Program-made: the position numbers and the translations under genes
The notes under the pieces: model-generated
Databases searched by the model: none
The model's input: only the letters and a program-made list of their open reading frames with translations
What the model was told of the DNA's origin: nothing
Part shown: positions 24,656-33,587 of the stretch, piece by piece
How positions within the stretch are numbered: position 1 is the first letter of the stretch
Layout of the letters: each line of letters begins with the position of its first letter
Source of the DNA: Zoogloeaceae bacterium
GTDB taxonomy: Bacteria; Pseudomonadota; Gammaproteobacteria; Burkholderiales; Rhodocyclaceae
Direction: 5' to 3'
DNA length: 64,000 nucleotides
NCBI GenBank assembly: GCA_024235635.1
Contig: JACKMA010000001.1
Span: 744,001 to 808,000, forward strand

Positions 24656-25846
24656 ATGAGCGACGATTCCCGCCAACGATTCCGCGTCCTCGCCGCCGGC
24701 GTGCTGAGCCTGGTGCTGTGCATGGGCATCGCCCGCTTCGCCTACACGCCGCTGCTGCCGCTGATGCAGGCGCAGGCCGGGCTCGGCGCTGCCGGCGGCG
24801 GCTGGCTGGCGGCCTGGAACTACCTCGGCTACCTCAGTGGCGCACTGCTCGCCGCCAACATCTCGAATCTGGTGCTGAAGGACCGCCTCTACCGCATCGG
24901 CATGGTGCTGGCCGTGTTGTCCACCGCCGCGATGGCCGCGAGCACGTCGCCGGTGTGGTGGTGCGCCTGGCGCTTCGTCGCAGGCCTCTCGAGCGCGGCC
25001 GGCATGCTGCTCGGCACCGGACTGATCCTGAACTGGCTGATCCGACACGATCACCGGCCCGAGCTCGGCATCCACTTCGCCGGTATCGGCCTCGGTATCG
25101 CGCTGTGCGCCGCGGCGGTCGCGATCATGAGTCGATGGTTCGACTGGCAGGACCAGTGGCTGCTGTTCGCGCTCGCCGCGGCTGCCCTGCTGGTGCCGGC
25201 CCTGGCCTGGCTGCCGCGACCGGAAGTAACGGCGCAGACCCGCAGCGGCCAGCCGATGGTCGACGCGCCGCCTTCGCCGCTGTTCATGCGGGTGTTCATG
25301 GCCGCCTATTTCTGTGCCGGTGTCGGCTACGTCGTCAGTGCCACCTTCATCGTCGCCATCGTCGACGCCCTGCCCGGCCTCGCCGGGCGCGGCGCGCTGG
25401 TGTTCCTGGTAATCGGTGTGGCGGCGACACCGGCCTGCATCGTTTGGGATCTGATTGCCCGCCGCATCGGCATGCTGAACGCGCTGCTCGCCACCGGCTG
25501 GCTGCAAATCGGCGGCATCCTGCTGCCGCTGGCCGGCGGCATTTGTGCGGCGCTGGCCGGCGCCGTGCTGTTCGGGATCACCTTCATCGGCCTGGTCAGC
25601 CTGGTGCTGACGCTGGCCGGTCGCTACTACCCGACCCGGCCGGCGAAGATGATGGGAAAAATGACTTTGTCCTACGGCGTGGCGCAGATCGTCGCTCCCG
25701 CGATCACCGGCTGGATCGCCGAGACCAGCGGCAGCTATGCCGGCGGCCTGTTGCTGGCAGCAGCGGCGATGCTGGTCGGCAGCCTGCTGCTGCTCGCCCT
25801 GAAACTGGTCGAGCGGCGCGATCTGAACCGCGCGGTGACGGCCTGA
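24656..25846 (+). CDS. YbfB/YjiJ-family MFS transporter
   Basis: A 396-residue 12-helix transporter. GIARFAYTPLLPLMQ in helix 1 is the hallmark of the YbfB/YjiJ group, followed by WLAAWNYLGYLSGALLAAN, LSSAAGMLLGTGLILNWL and the second half beginning FMAAYFCAGVGYVVSATFIV. Substrate unknown. It is divergent from the LysR regulator and 25 bp ahead of the nitronate monooxygenase gene, so the pair is probably co-regulated and may handle a nitro or other aromatic compound. Confidence 0.88.
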   Translation: MSDDSRQRFRVLAAGVLSLVLCMGIARFAYTPLLPLMQAQAGLGAAGGGWLAAWNYLGYLSGALLAANISNLVLKDRLYRIGMVLAVLSTAAMAASTSPVWWCAWRFVAGLSSAAGMLLGTGLILNWLIRHDHRPELGIHFAGIGLGIALCAAAVAIMSRWFDWQDQWLLFALAAAALLVPALAWLPRPEVTAQTRSGQPMVDAPPSPLFMRVFMAAYFCAGVGYVVSATFIVAIVDALPGLAGRGALVFLVIGVAATPACIVWDLIARRIGMLNALLATGWLQIGGILLPLAGGICAALAGAVLFGITFIGLVSLVLTLAGRYYPTRPAKMMGKMTLSYGVAQIVAPAITGWIAETSGSYAGGLLLAAAAMLVGSLLLLALKLVERRDLNRAVTA

Positions 25847-25871
25847 CTTCGCCGCATACCGCGAGGTACGA

Positions 25872-26930
25872 ATGTCACGAGATGTCTTGCTGCAACGCCT
25901 TGGCGTCGAGGTGCCGATCCTGCTCGCGCCGATGGCCGGTGCCGGCGGACCAGAATTGGCGCTCGCGGTCGCCCGCGCCGGCGCACTGCCGGCCCTGCCC
26001 TGCGCGATGCTCGACGCCGCCACGCTGCGACGTCAGGTGGCCGAAGTCCGTAGCGACTACGGCGGTCCGCTCAACCTGAACTTCTTCTGCCACCGGCCGC
26101 CGCCACCGGATGACGCGGCCCTGCGCGCCTGGCGCGCGCGCCTGGCGCCGTATTACCGTGCGCTCGATCTCGACCCGTCGGCCCAGGCCCCGGCCGCCGA
26201 ACGCCGCCCTTTCGATGCCGCGACCTGCGCATTGGTCGAGGAACTGCGACCCGGCGTCGTCAGCTTCCATTTCGGACTGCCTGACGACGCCCTGCTGGTC
26301 CGGGTCAGGGCGACCGGCGCAGTCGTCCTCAGTTCCGCGACCACGGTCGCCGAGGCGCGCTGGCTTGCAGCCCGAGGCGTGGACGCGGTCATCGCCCAGG
26401 GCCTCGAGGCGGGCGGCCATCGCGGCAGCTTCCTCGACGACGATCCGGCCAGCCAGCTCGGCACCTTCACCCTGCTGCCGCTGGTTTGCGACGCGGTCGC
26501 GGTGCCGGTGATCGCCGCCGGTGGCATCACCGATGCCCGCGGCATCGATGCCGCCTTCGCCCTCGGGGCCAGCGCGGTTCAGCTCGGTACCGCCTATCTG
26601 CGCGCGCCCCAGTCGATCATCTCGTCGCTGCACCGGGCCGCGCTGGCCGCGGCCGACACGCCGACCCAGCTCACCAACCTGTTCTCCGGCCGGCCGGCCC
26701 GCGGCCTGCGCAATCGCTTGATGGCCGAACTCGGCCCGCTCGCCCAGGTGCCACCCTTCCCGACCGCCGGCCACGCACTGGGGCCGCTGCGGCAGGCCGC
26801 CGAGCAGCAGGGTCGCACCGATTTTTCGCCGCTGTGGGCGGGCCAGGCCTATCCGCTCGCGCGAGACGAGGACGCCACCGCCATCACCCGGCGCCTCGCC
26901 GCCGCGATCGGGCAACTCGCCCGCGATTGA
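25872..26930 (+). CDS. Nitronate monooxygenase
   Basis: A 352-residue FMN TIM-barrel enzyme oxidising alkyl nitronates. PILLAPMAGAGGPELALAVA opens the barrel; LNLNFFCHRPPPPD, RPGVVSFHFGLPDD, DAVIAQGLEAGGHRG (substrate His) and VPVIAAGGITDARGIDAAFA (FMN phosphate site) are in family order, then ASAVQLGTAYLRAPQS. Length is typical of class I enzymes. It follows the MFS gene by 25 bp and ends 4 bp from the convergent dehydrogenase. Confidence 0.9.
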   Translation: MSRDVLLQRLGVEVPILLAPMAGAGGPELALAVARAGALPALPCAMLDAATLRRQVAEVRSDYGGPLNLNFFCHRPPPPDDAALRAWRARLAPYYRALDLDPSAQAPAAERRPFDAATCALVEELRPGVVSFHFGLPDDALLVRVRATGAVVLSSATTVAEARWLAARGVDAVIAQGLEAGGHRGSFLDDDPASQLGTFTLLPLVCDAVAVPVIAAGGITDARGIDAAFALGASAVQLGTAYLRAPQSIISSLHRAALAAADTPTQLTNLFSGRPARGLRNRLMAELGPLAQVPPFPTAGHALGPLRQAAEQQGRTDFSPLWAGQAYPLARDEDATAITRRLAAAIGQLARD

Positions 26931-26934
26931 CGGC

Positions 26935-28131
26935 TCACGGCTGTACGCCGAGCCGGTAGATCGCCCCGCCGGGCAGATCGACGACGTGGATCTCGCCGTC
27001 CTCGTCCTCGCCGAAGCTGGCGATGCCGAGGCCGCTGTCGAGCAACACCGCGCCCGACCAGTCGCCGTCCGCTGTCCGCCGCAGAGCACGAATGCGGCCG
27101 CTGCAGAAATCCCCGTGCACGTAGATGCCTGCCAGCGCCGGATGCCGGAGTCCGCGATAGACGTAGCCGCCGGTCACCGAACAGTCGCCGCCGCCATGTC
27201 CGTATACGGCGACCGGCGGATTCAGTCCGCTTTCGTCGCAGGTCGCGGCTGCAAAGCAGTCGAAACCCTCCATCCGCTTCCAGCCGAAATTCTGACCGGC
27301 CGCAGCGCCGGCCGGGACGTAGTCGATCTCTTCCCATTCGTTCTGACCGACGTCGCCGATCAGGAGATCCCCATTCGAGCGATCGAACGAAAAACGCCAC
27401 GGATTGCGCAGGCCGAGGGCCCAGATCTCGTTGCCGAAGGGGTTGTCCGGCGGGATGGCGTAGGACCCGGCGCCGGCGACGTCGATTCGCAACAGCTTGC
27501 CGAGCAGCGCGTCGGTGCGCTGGGCGTTGCCCTGCGGATCGCCGGTGCCACCGCCATCGCCGAGCGACAGATAGAGCAGGCCGTTCGGGCCGAAAGCGAG
27601 GTGACCACCGTTGTGGTTGGCGAAAGGCTGGGCGACACGCAGCAACACGCGCTCGGAGGCCGGATCGAGGGCATCGCCGCCGGCGTTTCGCGTGAAGCGC
27701 GACAACACCACGTCGCCGACGCCGGTATGGTCGGTATAAAGCACGTATGCCCGACCACTCGCGGCGAAGTCCGGCGCGAAAGCGAGCGACAGCAGCCCCT
27801 GTTCGCTGCCGCCGGCGCGCACCCGATCGCGGATGTCGAGGAAGGCTGCGGCCTCGACCACGCCGTGCTCGATTACGCGAACGCGGCCCGCCTTTTCGAC
27901 GACGAACAACCGCCCGCTGCCGTCGCCGGCGTGGGTCAGAAGCAACGGCGCATCAAGGCCGTCGGCGACCAGTATCAAGGTCACGACCGGCAGATCGTCG
28001 GTATCGTCGTCAGCATTGCCGCCGCTGTTGAAACCCACCTCCACCGAGCCGCCGCCGCAGCCCGCCAGCAGCAAGGCAGTCACGAACGCAAAGGCCGGGC
28101 GGATGGCCTCCCTCTTCGAGATGTCACGCAT
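26935..28131 (-). CDS. PQQ-type sugar dehydrogenase lipoprotein
   Basis: A 398-residue envelope protein. A signal with lipobox LLLAGC precedes an acidic Gly-rich linker and a six-bladed propeller of the glucose/sorbosone dehydrogenase family: LFVVEKAGRVRVIEHG, GLLSLAFAPDFAASGRAYVL, HNGGHLAFGPNGLLYLSLGD, GLRNPWRFSFDRSNGDLLIGD, GQNEWEEIDYV, GYVYRG. Members use PQQ with Ca2+ or have lost the cofactor. HNGGHLAFG carries the usual catalytic His. Physiological sugar unknown. Confidence 0.87.
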   Translation of the reverse strand: MRDISKREAIRPAFAFVTALLLAGCGGGSVEVGFNSGGNADDDTDDLPVVTLILVADGLDAPLLLTHAGDGSGRLFVVEKAGRVRVIEHGVVEAAAFLDIRDRVRAGGSEQGLLSLAFAPDFAASGRAYVLYTDHTGVGDVVLSRFTRNAGGDALDPASERVLLRVAQPFANHNGGHLAFGPNGLLYLSLGDGGGTGDPQGNAQRTDALLGKLLRIDVAGAGSYAIPPDNPFGNEIWALGLRNPWRFSFDRSNGDLLIGDVGQNEWEEIDYVPAGAAAGQNFGWKRMEGFDCFAAATCDESGLNPPVAVYGHGGGDCSVTGGYVYRGLRHPALAGIYVHGDFCSGRIRALRRTADGDWSGAVLLDSGLGIASFGEDEDGEIHVVDLPGGAIYRLGVQP

Positions 28132-28493
28132 TGCTTCACTCCCTGCGTTTCAATGCCATTGTGGACCGGGGCAGCGGAGCATGCTGAACCGAAATTTCGA
28201 ACCGCCGCCGAGCAGGCGCACGTGCGCCATGAGATCCGTCGCGTGAACAGACACGTTCGTTCCATCCGAACGGACTGCGCCCGGCGTCGCCACGCAAGTG
28301 TGTTCGGTTGCCGCCGACGCCCATGTCGCGATCGTGATCGCCCAACAGCCGCTCGCGCGCCACCGCGAACTCGTCGCTCCGCGCTGAATGGGGAGCGAGA
28401 TGGATTCACATTCCAACCGCACCACGCTTGGCTTCATCCAAGGCCTCGGCCGGTGCCCGCGATCCACCTGCAATTGCAGATCCGTTTCGAGCC
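28132..28493. other. Non-coding stretch between dehydrogenase and SUMF1 gene
   Basis: About 360 bases with only short open frames on both strands, none with a ribosome site or family motif. It must hold the dehydrogenase promoter at its left side (minus strand) and the 3' end of the SUMF1 transcript at its right. No hairpin stands out. Confidence 0.4.
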
Positions 28494-29903
28494 CTATGAA
28501 GGCGCCCGGAGTGTTCTGGCGAGACGGAAACCGAGGTCGTCGGTACGGATTCCGGGCTGGTTCCTGACGCGGTAGGCCGAGCGTGCGCTATTGGGGGTAT
28601 CGAGCCATGAACCGCCGCGCACGATCCGATAGTCGCACCGGCCACTCGTCCAGGCTGTGCCATTGGCAGGTGCGTCCTGGTAACTCTCGTGCCAGCAATC
28701 CTCGACCCATTCGAATACGTTGCCGATCATGTCGTACAGACCGAAGTGATTCGCGTCGAATTGTCCGACCTGCGCGGCTTGCTTGCCGTTCCAGCGGCTG
28801 CCTGAATCGTAGAAATTCGCCTTGTTCCGCCCGGGCTCGTTTCCCCACGGATAGCTCGTCGTACTGGTGGCGCGGGCCGCGTATTCCCACTCCGCCTCGG
28901 AGAGCAGCCTGTAGCGCTGGCCGGTCTTCTTCGACAGCCACGTCAAATAGGCCTGCGCATCATTCCAGCTCACGTCGACCACCGGACCGTTCCGGCCCCA
29001 GACAGCCTCGGGCTGGTGGCTGCAACCGCCAGCGACGACGCAGGCCGCCCACTGGTCGAACGTCACTTCGACCTTGCCGACCGCAAAGGGCTCACCGATG
29101 CGCGCCCGGTGCCGCGGACCTTCACCCTCGGCCCGCCCCTGCTCGCCTTCTGGCGAACCCATCATGAACTCGCCCGCCGGCACGACCACCAACTCCGGGC
29201 AGTCGCTGCAGTCGCGGAACGTGTCGCCACTTCGGTGCACGCTTGTTTGATGCGATTGCATCGAATCCCGGTTCTCGCGGCCGGCAGGCGACGCGGCGGC
29301 GGCCAAGGGTTCGGTGACACCGGTGCTCGGCTCCACATCTGGCGGCGCGGCCGTGCCCACGACCGGCAAGCGCGCTTCGGAAACGGCCGCAGGATTGGCC
29401 AGGGCCGAAGCCTCATCGGGCAATGCGACCGGCCCCTGGTTCGGCAATTCTGCCTTGGCCGCCACCGGTTCGGAGAGTCGTGGCTGCCCGTGCTCGCTGT
29501 CGAGTGCCACGATCGCCAAGCCGATCATGAGGACCAGCGCGATACCACCGACCAGTGCCCAGCGCATGCGCCGTTGGCTCTCGGCACCGCCCTCGCCGGT
29601 GCCCGGCGGTGGCAAACCCTTCGCCCCACCCGTAGTGGCGTTCAGGTCGGGTAACCGGCGCAGGATGTCCACCAAGACAGCCAGATCATTCGCCCAGTGT
29701 CGCGCGACAATCGGATAGGCTTGGCGCCGTGACAGACCGCGAATCGTTTCCGGCAGATCTGGTGGGGATGGCATCTGCGCACCATCGACCAAGAGCGGAA
29801 ACACCGACACGCCGTCGCGACCGAGGCACTCGGCGATCTCGCGGCACACCCAGTCGTGCGGATCGTCGAGGCGACGGCTGCCATCGGCGTCTGTTGCCGA
29901 CAA
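28494..29903 (-). CDS. SUMF1 (formylglycine-generating-like) portion of a split TIR-TM-SUMF1 protein
   Basis: The 469-codon downstream part. The first ~90 residues complete a TIR fold (ADGSRRLDDPHDWVCREIAE, VFPLLVDGAQMPSPPDLP). A membrane helix (MRWALVGGIALVLMIGLAIV) and a Pro/Ala-rich linker follow. The C-terminal ~250 residues form a SUMF1/C-type-lectin-like domain: LVVVPAGEFMMGSPEGEQG, VEVTFDQWAACV, YRLLSEAEWEYAARA, YDMIGNVFEWVEDCW, RIVRGGSWLD, GFRLARTL. It begins at a TTG immediately after the UGA that ends the 29904-30131 fragment and is in the same frame. Independent expression would lack the TIR start and needs reinitiation or readthrough. Confidence 0.75.
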   Translation of the reverse strand: MSATDADGSRRLDDPHDWVCREIAECLGRDGVSVFPLLVDGAQMPSPPDLPETIRGLSRRQAYPIVARHWANDLAVLVDILRRLPDLNATTGGAKGLPPPGTGEGGAESQRRMRWALVGGIALVLMIGLAIVALDSEHGQPRLSEPVAAKAELPNQGPVALPDEASALANPAAVSEARLPVVGTAAPPDVEPSTGVTEPLAAAASPAGRENRDSMQSHQTSVHRSGDTFRDCSDCPELVVVPAGEFMMGSPEGEQGRAEGEGPRHRARIGEPFAVGKVEVTFDQWAACVVAGGCSHQPEAVWGRNGPVVDVSWNDAQAYLTWLSKKTGQRYRLLSEAEWEYAARATSTTSYPWGNEPGRNKANFYDSGSRWNGKQAAQVGQFDANHFGLYDMIGNVFEWVEDCWHESYQDAPANGTAWTSGRCDYRIVRGGSWLDTPNSARSAYRVRNQPGIRTDDLGFRLARTLRAPS

Positions 29904-30131
29904 TCAGCGTGGCCCGATCACCACCAGCGCGGCGGCGCAGGTCCCGAGTTCCCGTTCCAATGCGACGACGAAGTCCTCGCCCGGGGCGATGCTCGCCCAA
30001 TCCAGGAACACCTGATTGCCGGGAAAGGTGCGCTGCAGATCCTCGACCAGGCGGCCGACTGCCGCCTCGCTGTCCTGACGTCGATAGCTGACAAAGATAC
30101 GTGACCGACCCCTGTCGGAGGCCCGATCCAT
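29904..30131 (-). pseudogene. N-terminal TIR fragment ended by an in-frame UGA
   Basis: The 75-residue upstream part of the same gene. SRIFVSYRRQDSEAAVGRLV is the TIR box 1, FLDWASIAPGEDFVVALERE leads to the catalytic-Glu helix, and CAALVVIGPR is the next strand. In related TIR proteins the residue after IGPR or IGPN is Trp; here it is TGA (29904-29906) instead of TGG, and the frame continues without shift. One G-to-A change therefore explains the split. Either the gene is newly inactivated, is read through, or the base is a sequencing error. Intact TIR-SUMF1 proteins are thought to be signalling or conflict proteins. Confidence 0.8.
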
Positions 30132-30353
30132 CGGCCTTTCCTTCTCGATAGTGCTTTCGCGATTTCATTGTATGCGATGCGCAATCGCGACCCGCTGGCC
30201 AGGCGGCCTGCTCGCGGCGCCAGCAGTTGCGGCGAATGCCTTCTCGCCGGACCCAACGCCAGTCTGTCGCCCCCTTGTTTACCCACGATTGACGACGCCC
30301 CTGCAACTCTGCACGGGAGCATCGTCAGATCTGGCGTTGCCGGAACGGATCGA

Positions 30354-30908
30354 CTACTGGCCGAGCCCGAGCTGCCGCATGAAGTCCTGGTTGTCCCAGA
30401 ACAGCCATTCGTGGTCCATCGTGCCGTCCTTCCAGTGGCCGATGGTCGCCATGCCGATCGCGAAGCGCTTTCCGGTCGGCGGGATCGTCTTGCCGTCGCC
30501 GATCGGCATCGATTCGGTGAAGGTACCGGTCATGACGCCGGTCACCGCGGTCCAGGAGCCGGATCCGAAGCGGATCGGATGGACCTGGATCGCGGTGTCC
30601 GGCGCGAACACGAACATCGCCTTCAGGTCCTCGATGTGCGCTGCGATGCCCTGGGTTTCGTGGCCGTCCGGCCAGGTGACGACGATGTTTTCGGCGTGGC
30701 TCTCGTGCAGGCGGTCCCACTTCTGGTTGGTGAAGACGTCGAAGTCCAGCGTGTCGAAGACTTGCAGGCGCTGTTCAACGTCGGCGGCCTGGGGCTCGTG
30801 CGGCGGTGCCAGGGTCTGCGGATTCTCGGCCGGCGACTGGGCCTGGGCGGCGGTCGCCACGAGCAGGGCGACGGCGGTTGCGAGCAGCGTGTTGCGAGCG
30901 TTCATCAT
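30354..30908 (-). CDS. Exported SnoaL-like polyketide cyclase-fold protein
   Basis: A 184-residue protein with a signal peptide (NTLLATAVALLVATAAQA) and a NTF2/SnoaL-like domain: VEQRLQVFDTLDFDVFTNQK, WPDGHETQGIAAHIEDLKAM, VTGVMTGTFTESMPIGDG, ATIGHWKDGTMDHEWLFWDN. These folds host diverse ligand-binding or cyclase activities. The two tandem ATGs allow a start at 30908 or 30905. It lies 37 bp after the F420-like oxidoreductase gene on the same strand, probably one operon. Confidence 0.8.
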   Translation of the reverse strand: MMNARNTLLATAVALLVATAAQAQSPAENPQTLAPPHEPQAADVEQRLQVFDTLDFDVFTNQKWDRLHESHAENIVVTWPDGHETQGIAAHIEDLKAMFVFAPDTAIQVHPIRFGSGSWTAVTGVMTGTFTESMPIGDGKTIPPTGKRFAIGMATIGHWKDGTMDHEWLFWDNQDFMRQLGLGQ

Positions 30909-30945
30909 GGTCTTCCTTCTGTCGGTGGTTGGGGAATCGCGGAGT

Positions 30946-31578
30946 TCAGGCCTTGCGCAGCCAGGTCGGGGCAATGCCGGTGCCGAGCCCGGCGCCGTAG
31001 CCGAGGTAGATGTTGAGTCCGGCCAGTGGCTCGAGATAGCGGGCGTTGGCCAGACCGCCGGCGTCGATGACTTCGAAGCCGATCGCCTCGGCGATATCGC
31101 TGGCCGCGCGCTTGGCACGGGCGCTATCGCTGGCGACGAAGACGCTGACCCGTTGTCCGTTGCCGAAATCGGCGCCGTCGGCGAGTACCGGCGCGAACAC
31201 GGTGTTGAAGGCTTTGACCACTTCCGCGCCCGGCAGCGCGCGGGCAATCTCCTCAGCGGCCGAAGTGTCGTGGCCGAGGGTCAGGCCCATATAGTCGGGG
31301 GTCAGCGGGTTGGTGATGTCGATCACCACCTTGCCGTCGAGGGCGCCGACCGATTGCAGCGCCGGGAGTGCATCGCCGTAGCCGGTGGCGACGACGACCA
31401 CGTCGACGGAAGCGGCGGCCCCCGCCGACGGCACCGCCGTGGCACCGGGTTGGGCGGCGGCGAGCAACTCGGCCTTGGCGAGATTGCGCGCGGTGACGCT
31501 GACCTGGTGGCCGCTGCGGACCAGTTGCTTGACGAAGGCCGAGCCCATCTGGCCGGCACCGATGACGAGAACGTTCAT
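30946..31578 (-). CDS. F420-dependent NADP reductase-like oxidoreductase
   Basis: A 210-residue Rossmann protein of the coenzyme-F420-dependent NADP oxidoreductase family. MNVLVIGAGQMGSAFVKQL binds NADP; VVVVATGYGDALPALQSV, DITNPLTPDYMGL and VKAFNTVFAPVLADG are family marks; the C-terminal IYLGYGAGLGTGIAP is present. Most proteobacterial members lack F420 and probably act on other substrates. It is first in a two-gene operon with the SnoaL-like protein, with an AT-rich promoter region upstream. Confidence 0.82.
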   Translation of the reverse strand: MNVLVIGAGQMGSAFVKQLVRSGHQVSVTARNLAKAELLAAAQPGATAVPSAGAAASVDVVVVATGYGDALPALQSVGALDGKVVIDITNPLTPDYMGLTLGHDTSAAEEIARALPGAEVVKAFNTVFAPVLADGADFGNGQRVSVFVASDSARAKRAASDIAEAIGFEVIDAGGLANARYLEPLAGLNIYLGYGAGLGTGIAPTWLRKA

Positions 31579-31841
31579 GATCGACTCCTTGTGTCGAGGC
31601 AGCGACGTTGCTGCGGTGGAGTCACTGTACGTGCGCCAAGATTTGCAATAAATATCCGATCAATTGAATTTTTATCCCTGAATTAGCAACAATCGTCCCG
31701 TACCAACCTGTGCGGGCCAGGTGAGCCCTGGATGCGTTACGAATTGCCGCTAGGCGATAGGCCGGACAACTGCGGCGCACCGCTGCTGGCCGACCTCGTC
31801 TAAGTTGAAGGGAAGAATCCGATCGAGCGAGGCGGCCGCCA
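31579..31841. promoter_or_regulatory. AT-rich divergent intergenic region
   Basis: The 263-bp spacer between the divergent oxidoreductase and aidB genes has an AT-rich core at about 31640-31700, in contrast to the GC-rich surroundings. It probably contains the promoters of both operons. No clean palindrome was found, so no operator is assigned. Confidence 0.45.
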
Positions 31842-33485
31842 ATGACTCCGGACCCACGCTTCCACACCCACGAGGTCGGCAATCAGCCGACGCCGCTGGC
31901 GCACGACAACGCCTGGACCAACGACACCGCGCTCGCCGAGGCCGTCGCCCGCGACGGTGGCAGCTGGGCGAATGGCGAACTCGCGGCCTACGGTGCCCTG
32001 GTCGGCGGCGAGATGCGCGCGTTGGGCGAAGCCGCCAACCGGCAGCGACCGGTGCTGCAGGCCTTCGATGCCTACGGTCGCCGCATCGACGCGGTCGACT
32101 TCCATCCCGCCTATCACCGCCTGATGGCCCTGGCGACGCAGCACGGCGTGCACAGCTTCGGCTGGCGTCACGCCGAACGTGCCGGCGCCCACGTCGCCCG
32201 CGCGGCATTGCTCTATCTGCACACCCAGGCCGATGCCGGCACGGCCTGCCCGCTGACGATGAGCTTTGCGGCGGTGGCTGCGCTGCGGCACGCGCCGGCA
32301 CTCGCTTCGCACTGGCTGCCCGGGTTGATCGCTGCCGACTACGACCCGCGACCGTTGCCGGCCGCCGACAAGCGGGCGTGCACGATGGGCATGGGCATGA
32401 CCGAGAAGCAGGGCGGCTCGGATGTGCGCAGCAACAGCACGCGCGCCGAGCGGCTGACCGACGGCGGTTACCGGCTAGTCGGTCACAAATGGTTCTTCTC
32501 GGCGCCGATGAGCGACGCCCATCTGGTGTTGGCCCGCGACGAGGTCGGCCTCAGTTGCTTCCTGGTGCCGCGTGTGCTTGCGGATGGCAGCCGCAACGCA
32601 GTGCACCTCCAGGCCTTGAAGGACAAGCTCGGCGACTGGAGCAACGCCTCGGCCGAGGTGGAGTTCGCCGGCGCCCTGGCCGAGCGCGTCGGCGAGGCGG
32701 GGCGGGGCATCGCGACGATCCTCGAGATGGTGGCGCTGACCCGGCTCGACTGCATGATCGCATCGGCCGGATTGATGCGTCAGGCGGTGGTGCAGGCCCT
32801 GCACCACTGCCGCCAGCGAAGCGCCTTCGGCCGCCGCCTGATCGAACAGCCCCTGATGCAGAACGTGCTGGCCGACCTGATCATCGAGAGCGAGGCCGCG
32901 GTGGCACTGGCGATGCGCGTCGCGCGTGCGGTCGATGCCGCGCCCCGCGACCCCCGCGAGGCGGCATTCGCGCGGATCGCAACGGCAATCGGTAAGTACT
33001 GGGTCTGCAAGCGCACGCCATCACTGGTGAACGAGGCCCAGGAATGCCTCGGCGGCCTCGGCTATGTCGAGACCACGGCGATGACCCGGCTCTACCGACA
33101 GGCGCCGTTGAACTCGATCTGGGAAGGCAGCGGCAACGTCGTCTGCCTCGACGTGCTGCGCGCCCTTGGCCGCGAGCCGGCCTGTCGCGAGGCGCTGTTC
33201 AAGCAGTTCGAACGCGCCCGTGGGTGCGACCACGCGCTCGACGCCGCGATCGACACCCTTGCCCATGCCATCGACGACGATGCGGCGCTCGAGGTGCGCA
33301 GTCGGGCCGTCGTCGAGGACGCCGCGCTCGCCCTGCAGGCGGCGATCCTACTCGACGGCGATGCGTCGGTGGCCGAAGCCTTTTGCCGCTCGCGCATCGC
33401 ACGACGCCACGGTCTGGCTTTCGGCACGCTGGCCGCCGATCTGCCGATGTCCGCGCTGATCGAACGGGCGCTGCCGGCGATCTGA
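31842..33485 (+). CDS. aidB: AidB-type acyl-CoA dehydrogenase of the alkylation response
   Basis: A 547-residue flavoprotein of the AidB branch. Marks: THEVGNQPTPL at the N-terminus, CTMGMGMTEKQGGSDVRSN around the FAD site, GYRLVGHKWFFSAPMSDAH, FGRRLIEQPLMQNVLADL, NEAQECLGGLGYVE and the C-terminal NSIWEGSGNVVCLDVLRA. Length matches AidB (about 540). In E. coli the protein binds DNA and is induced by methylating agents; its dehydrogenase activity is weak. Here it stands alone, without ada or alkB neighbours. A GNAT gene follows on the same strand. Confidence 0.92.
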   Translation: MTPDPRFHTHEVGNQPTPLAHDNAWTNDTALAEAVARDGGSWANGELAAYGALVGGEMRALGEAANRQRPVLQAFDAYGRRIDAVDFHPAYHRLMALATQHGVHSFGWRHAERAGAHVARAALLYLHTQADAGTACPLTMSFAAVAALRHAPALASHWLPGLIAADYDPRPLPAADKRACTMGMGMTEKQGGSDVRSNSTRAERLTDGGYRLVGHKWFFSAPMSDAHLVLARDEVGLSCFLVPRVLADGSRNAVHLQALKDKLGDWSNASAEVEFAGALAERVGEAGRGIATILEMVALTRLDCMIASAGLMRQAVVQALHHCRQRSAFGRRLIEQPLMQNVLADLIIESEAAVALAMRVARAVDAAPRDPREAAFARIATAIGKYWVCKRTPSLVNEAQECLGGLGYVETTAMTRLYRQAPLNSIWEGSGNVVCLDVLRALGREPACREALFKQFERARGCDHALDAAIDTLAHAIDDDAALEVRSRAVVEDAALALQAAILLDGDASVAEAFCRSRIARRHGLAFGTLAADLPMSALIERALPAI

Positions 33486-33587
33486 CGGCACGCGCCTCGG
33501 GAATGGCGATCTCGGGCAAAATCGGGGCGATGCCGCATTGGTCCGTATGACCGATACGTATCTCGAACCGCCAACCGGTGACGCCAG

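Noticed and set aside
28494..28700. A diversity-generating retroelement target in the SUMF1 C-terminus
   Set aside because: The lectin-like end (RIVRGGSWLD) resembles DGR targets, but no reverse transcriptase or template repeat is in the window.
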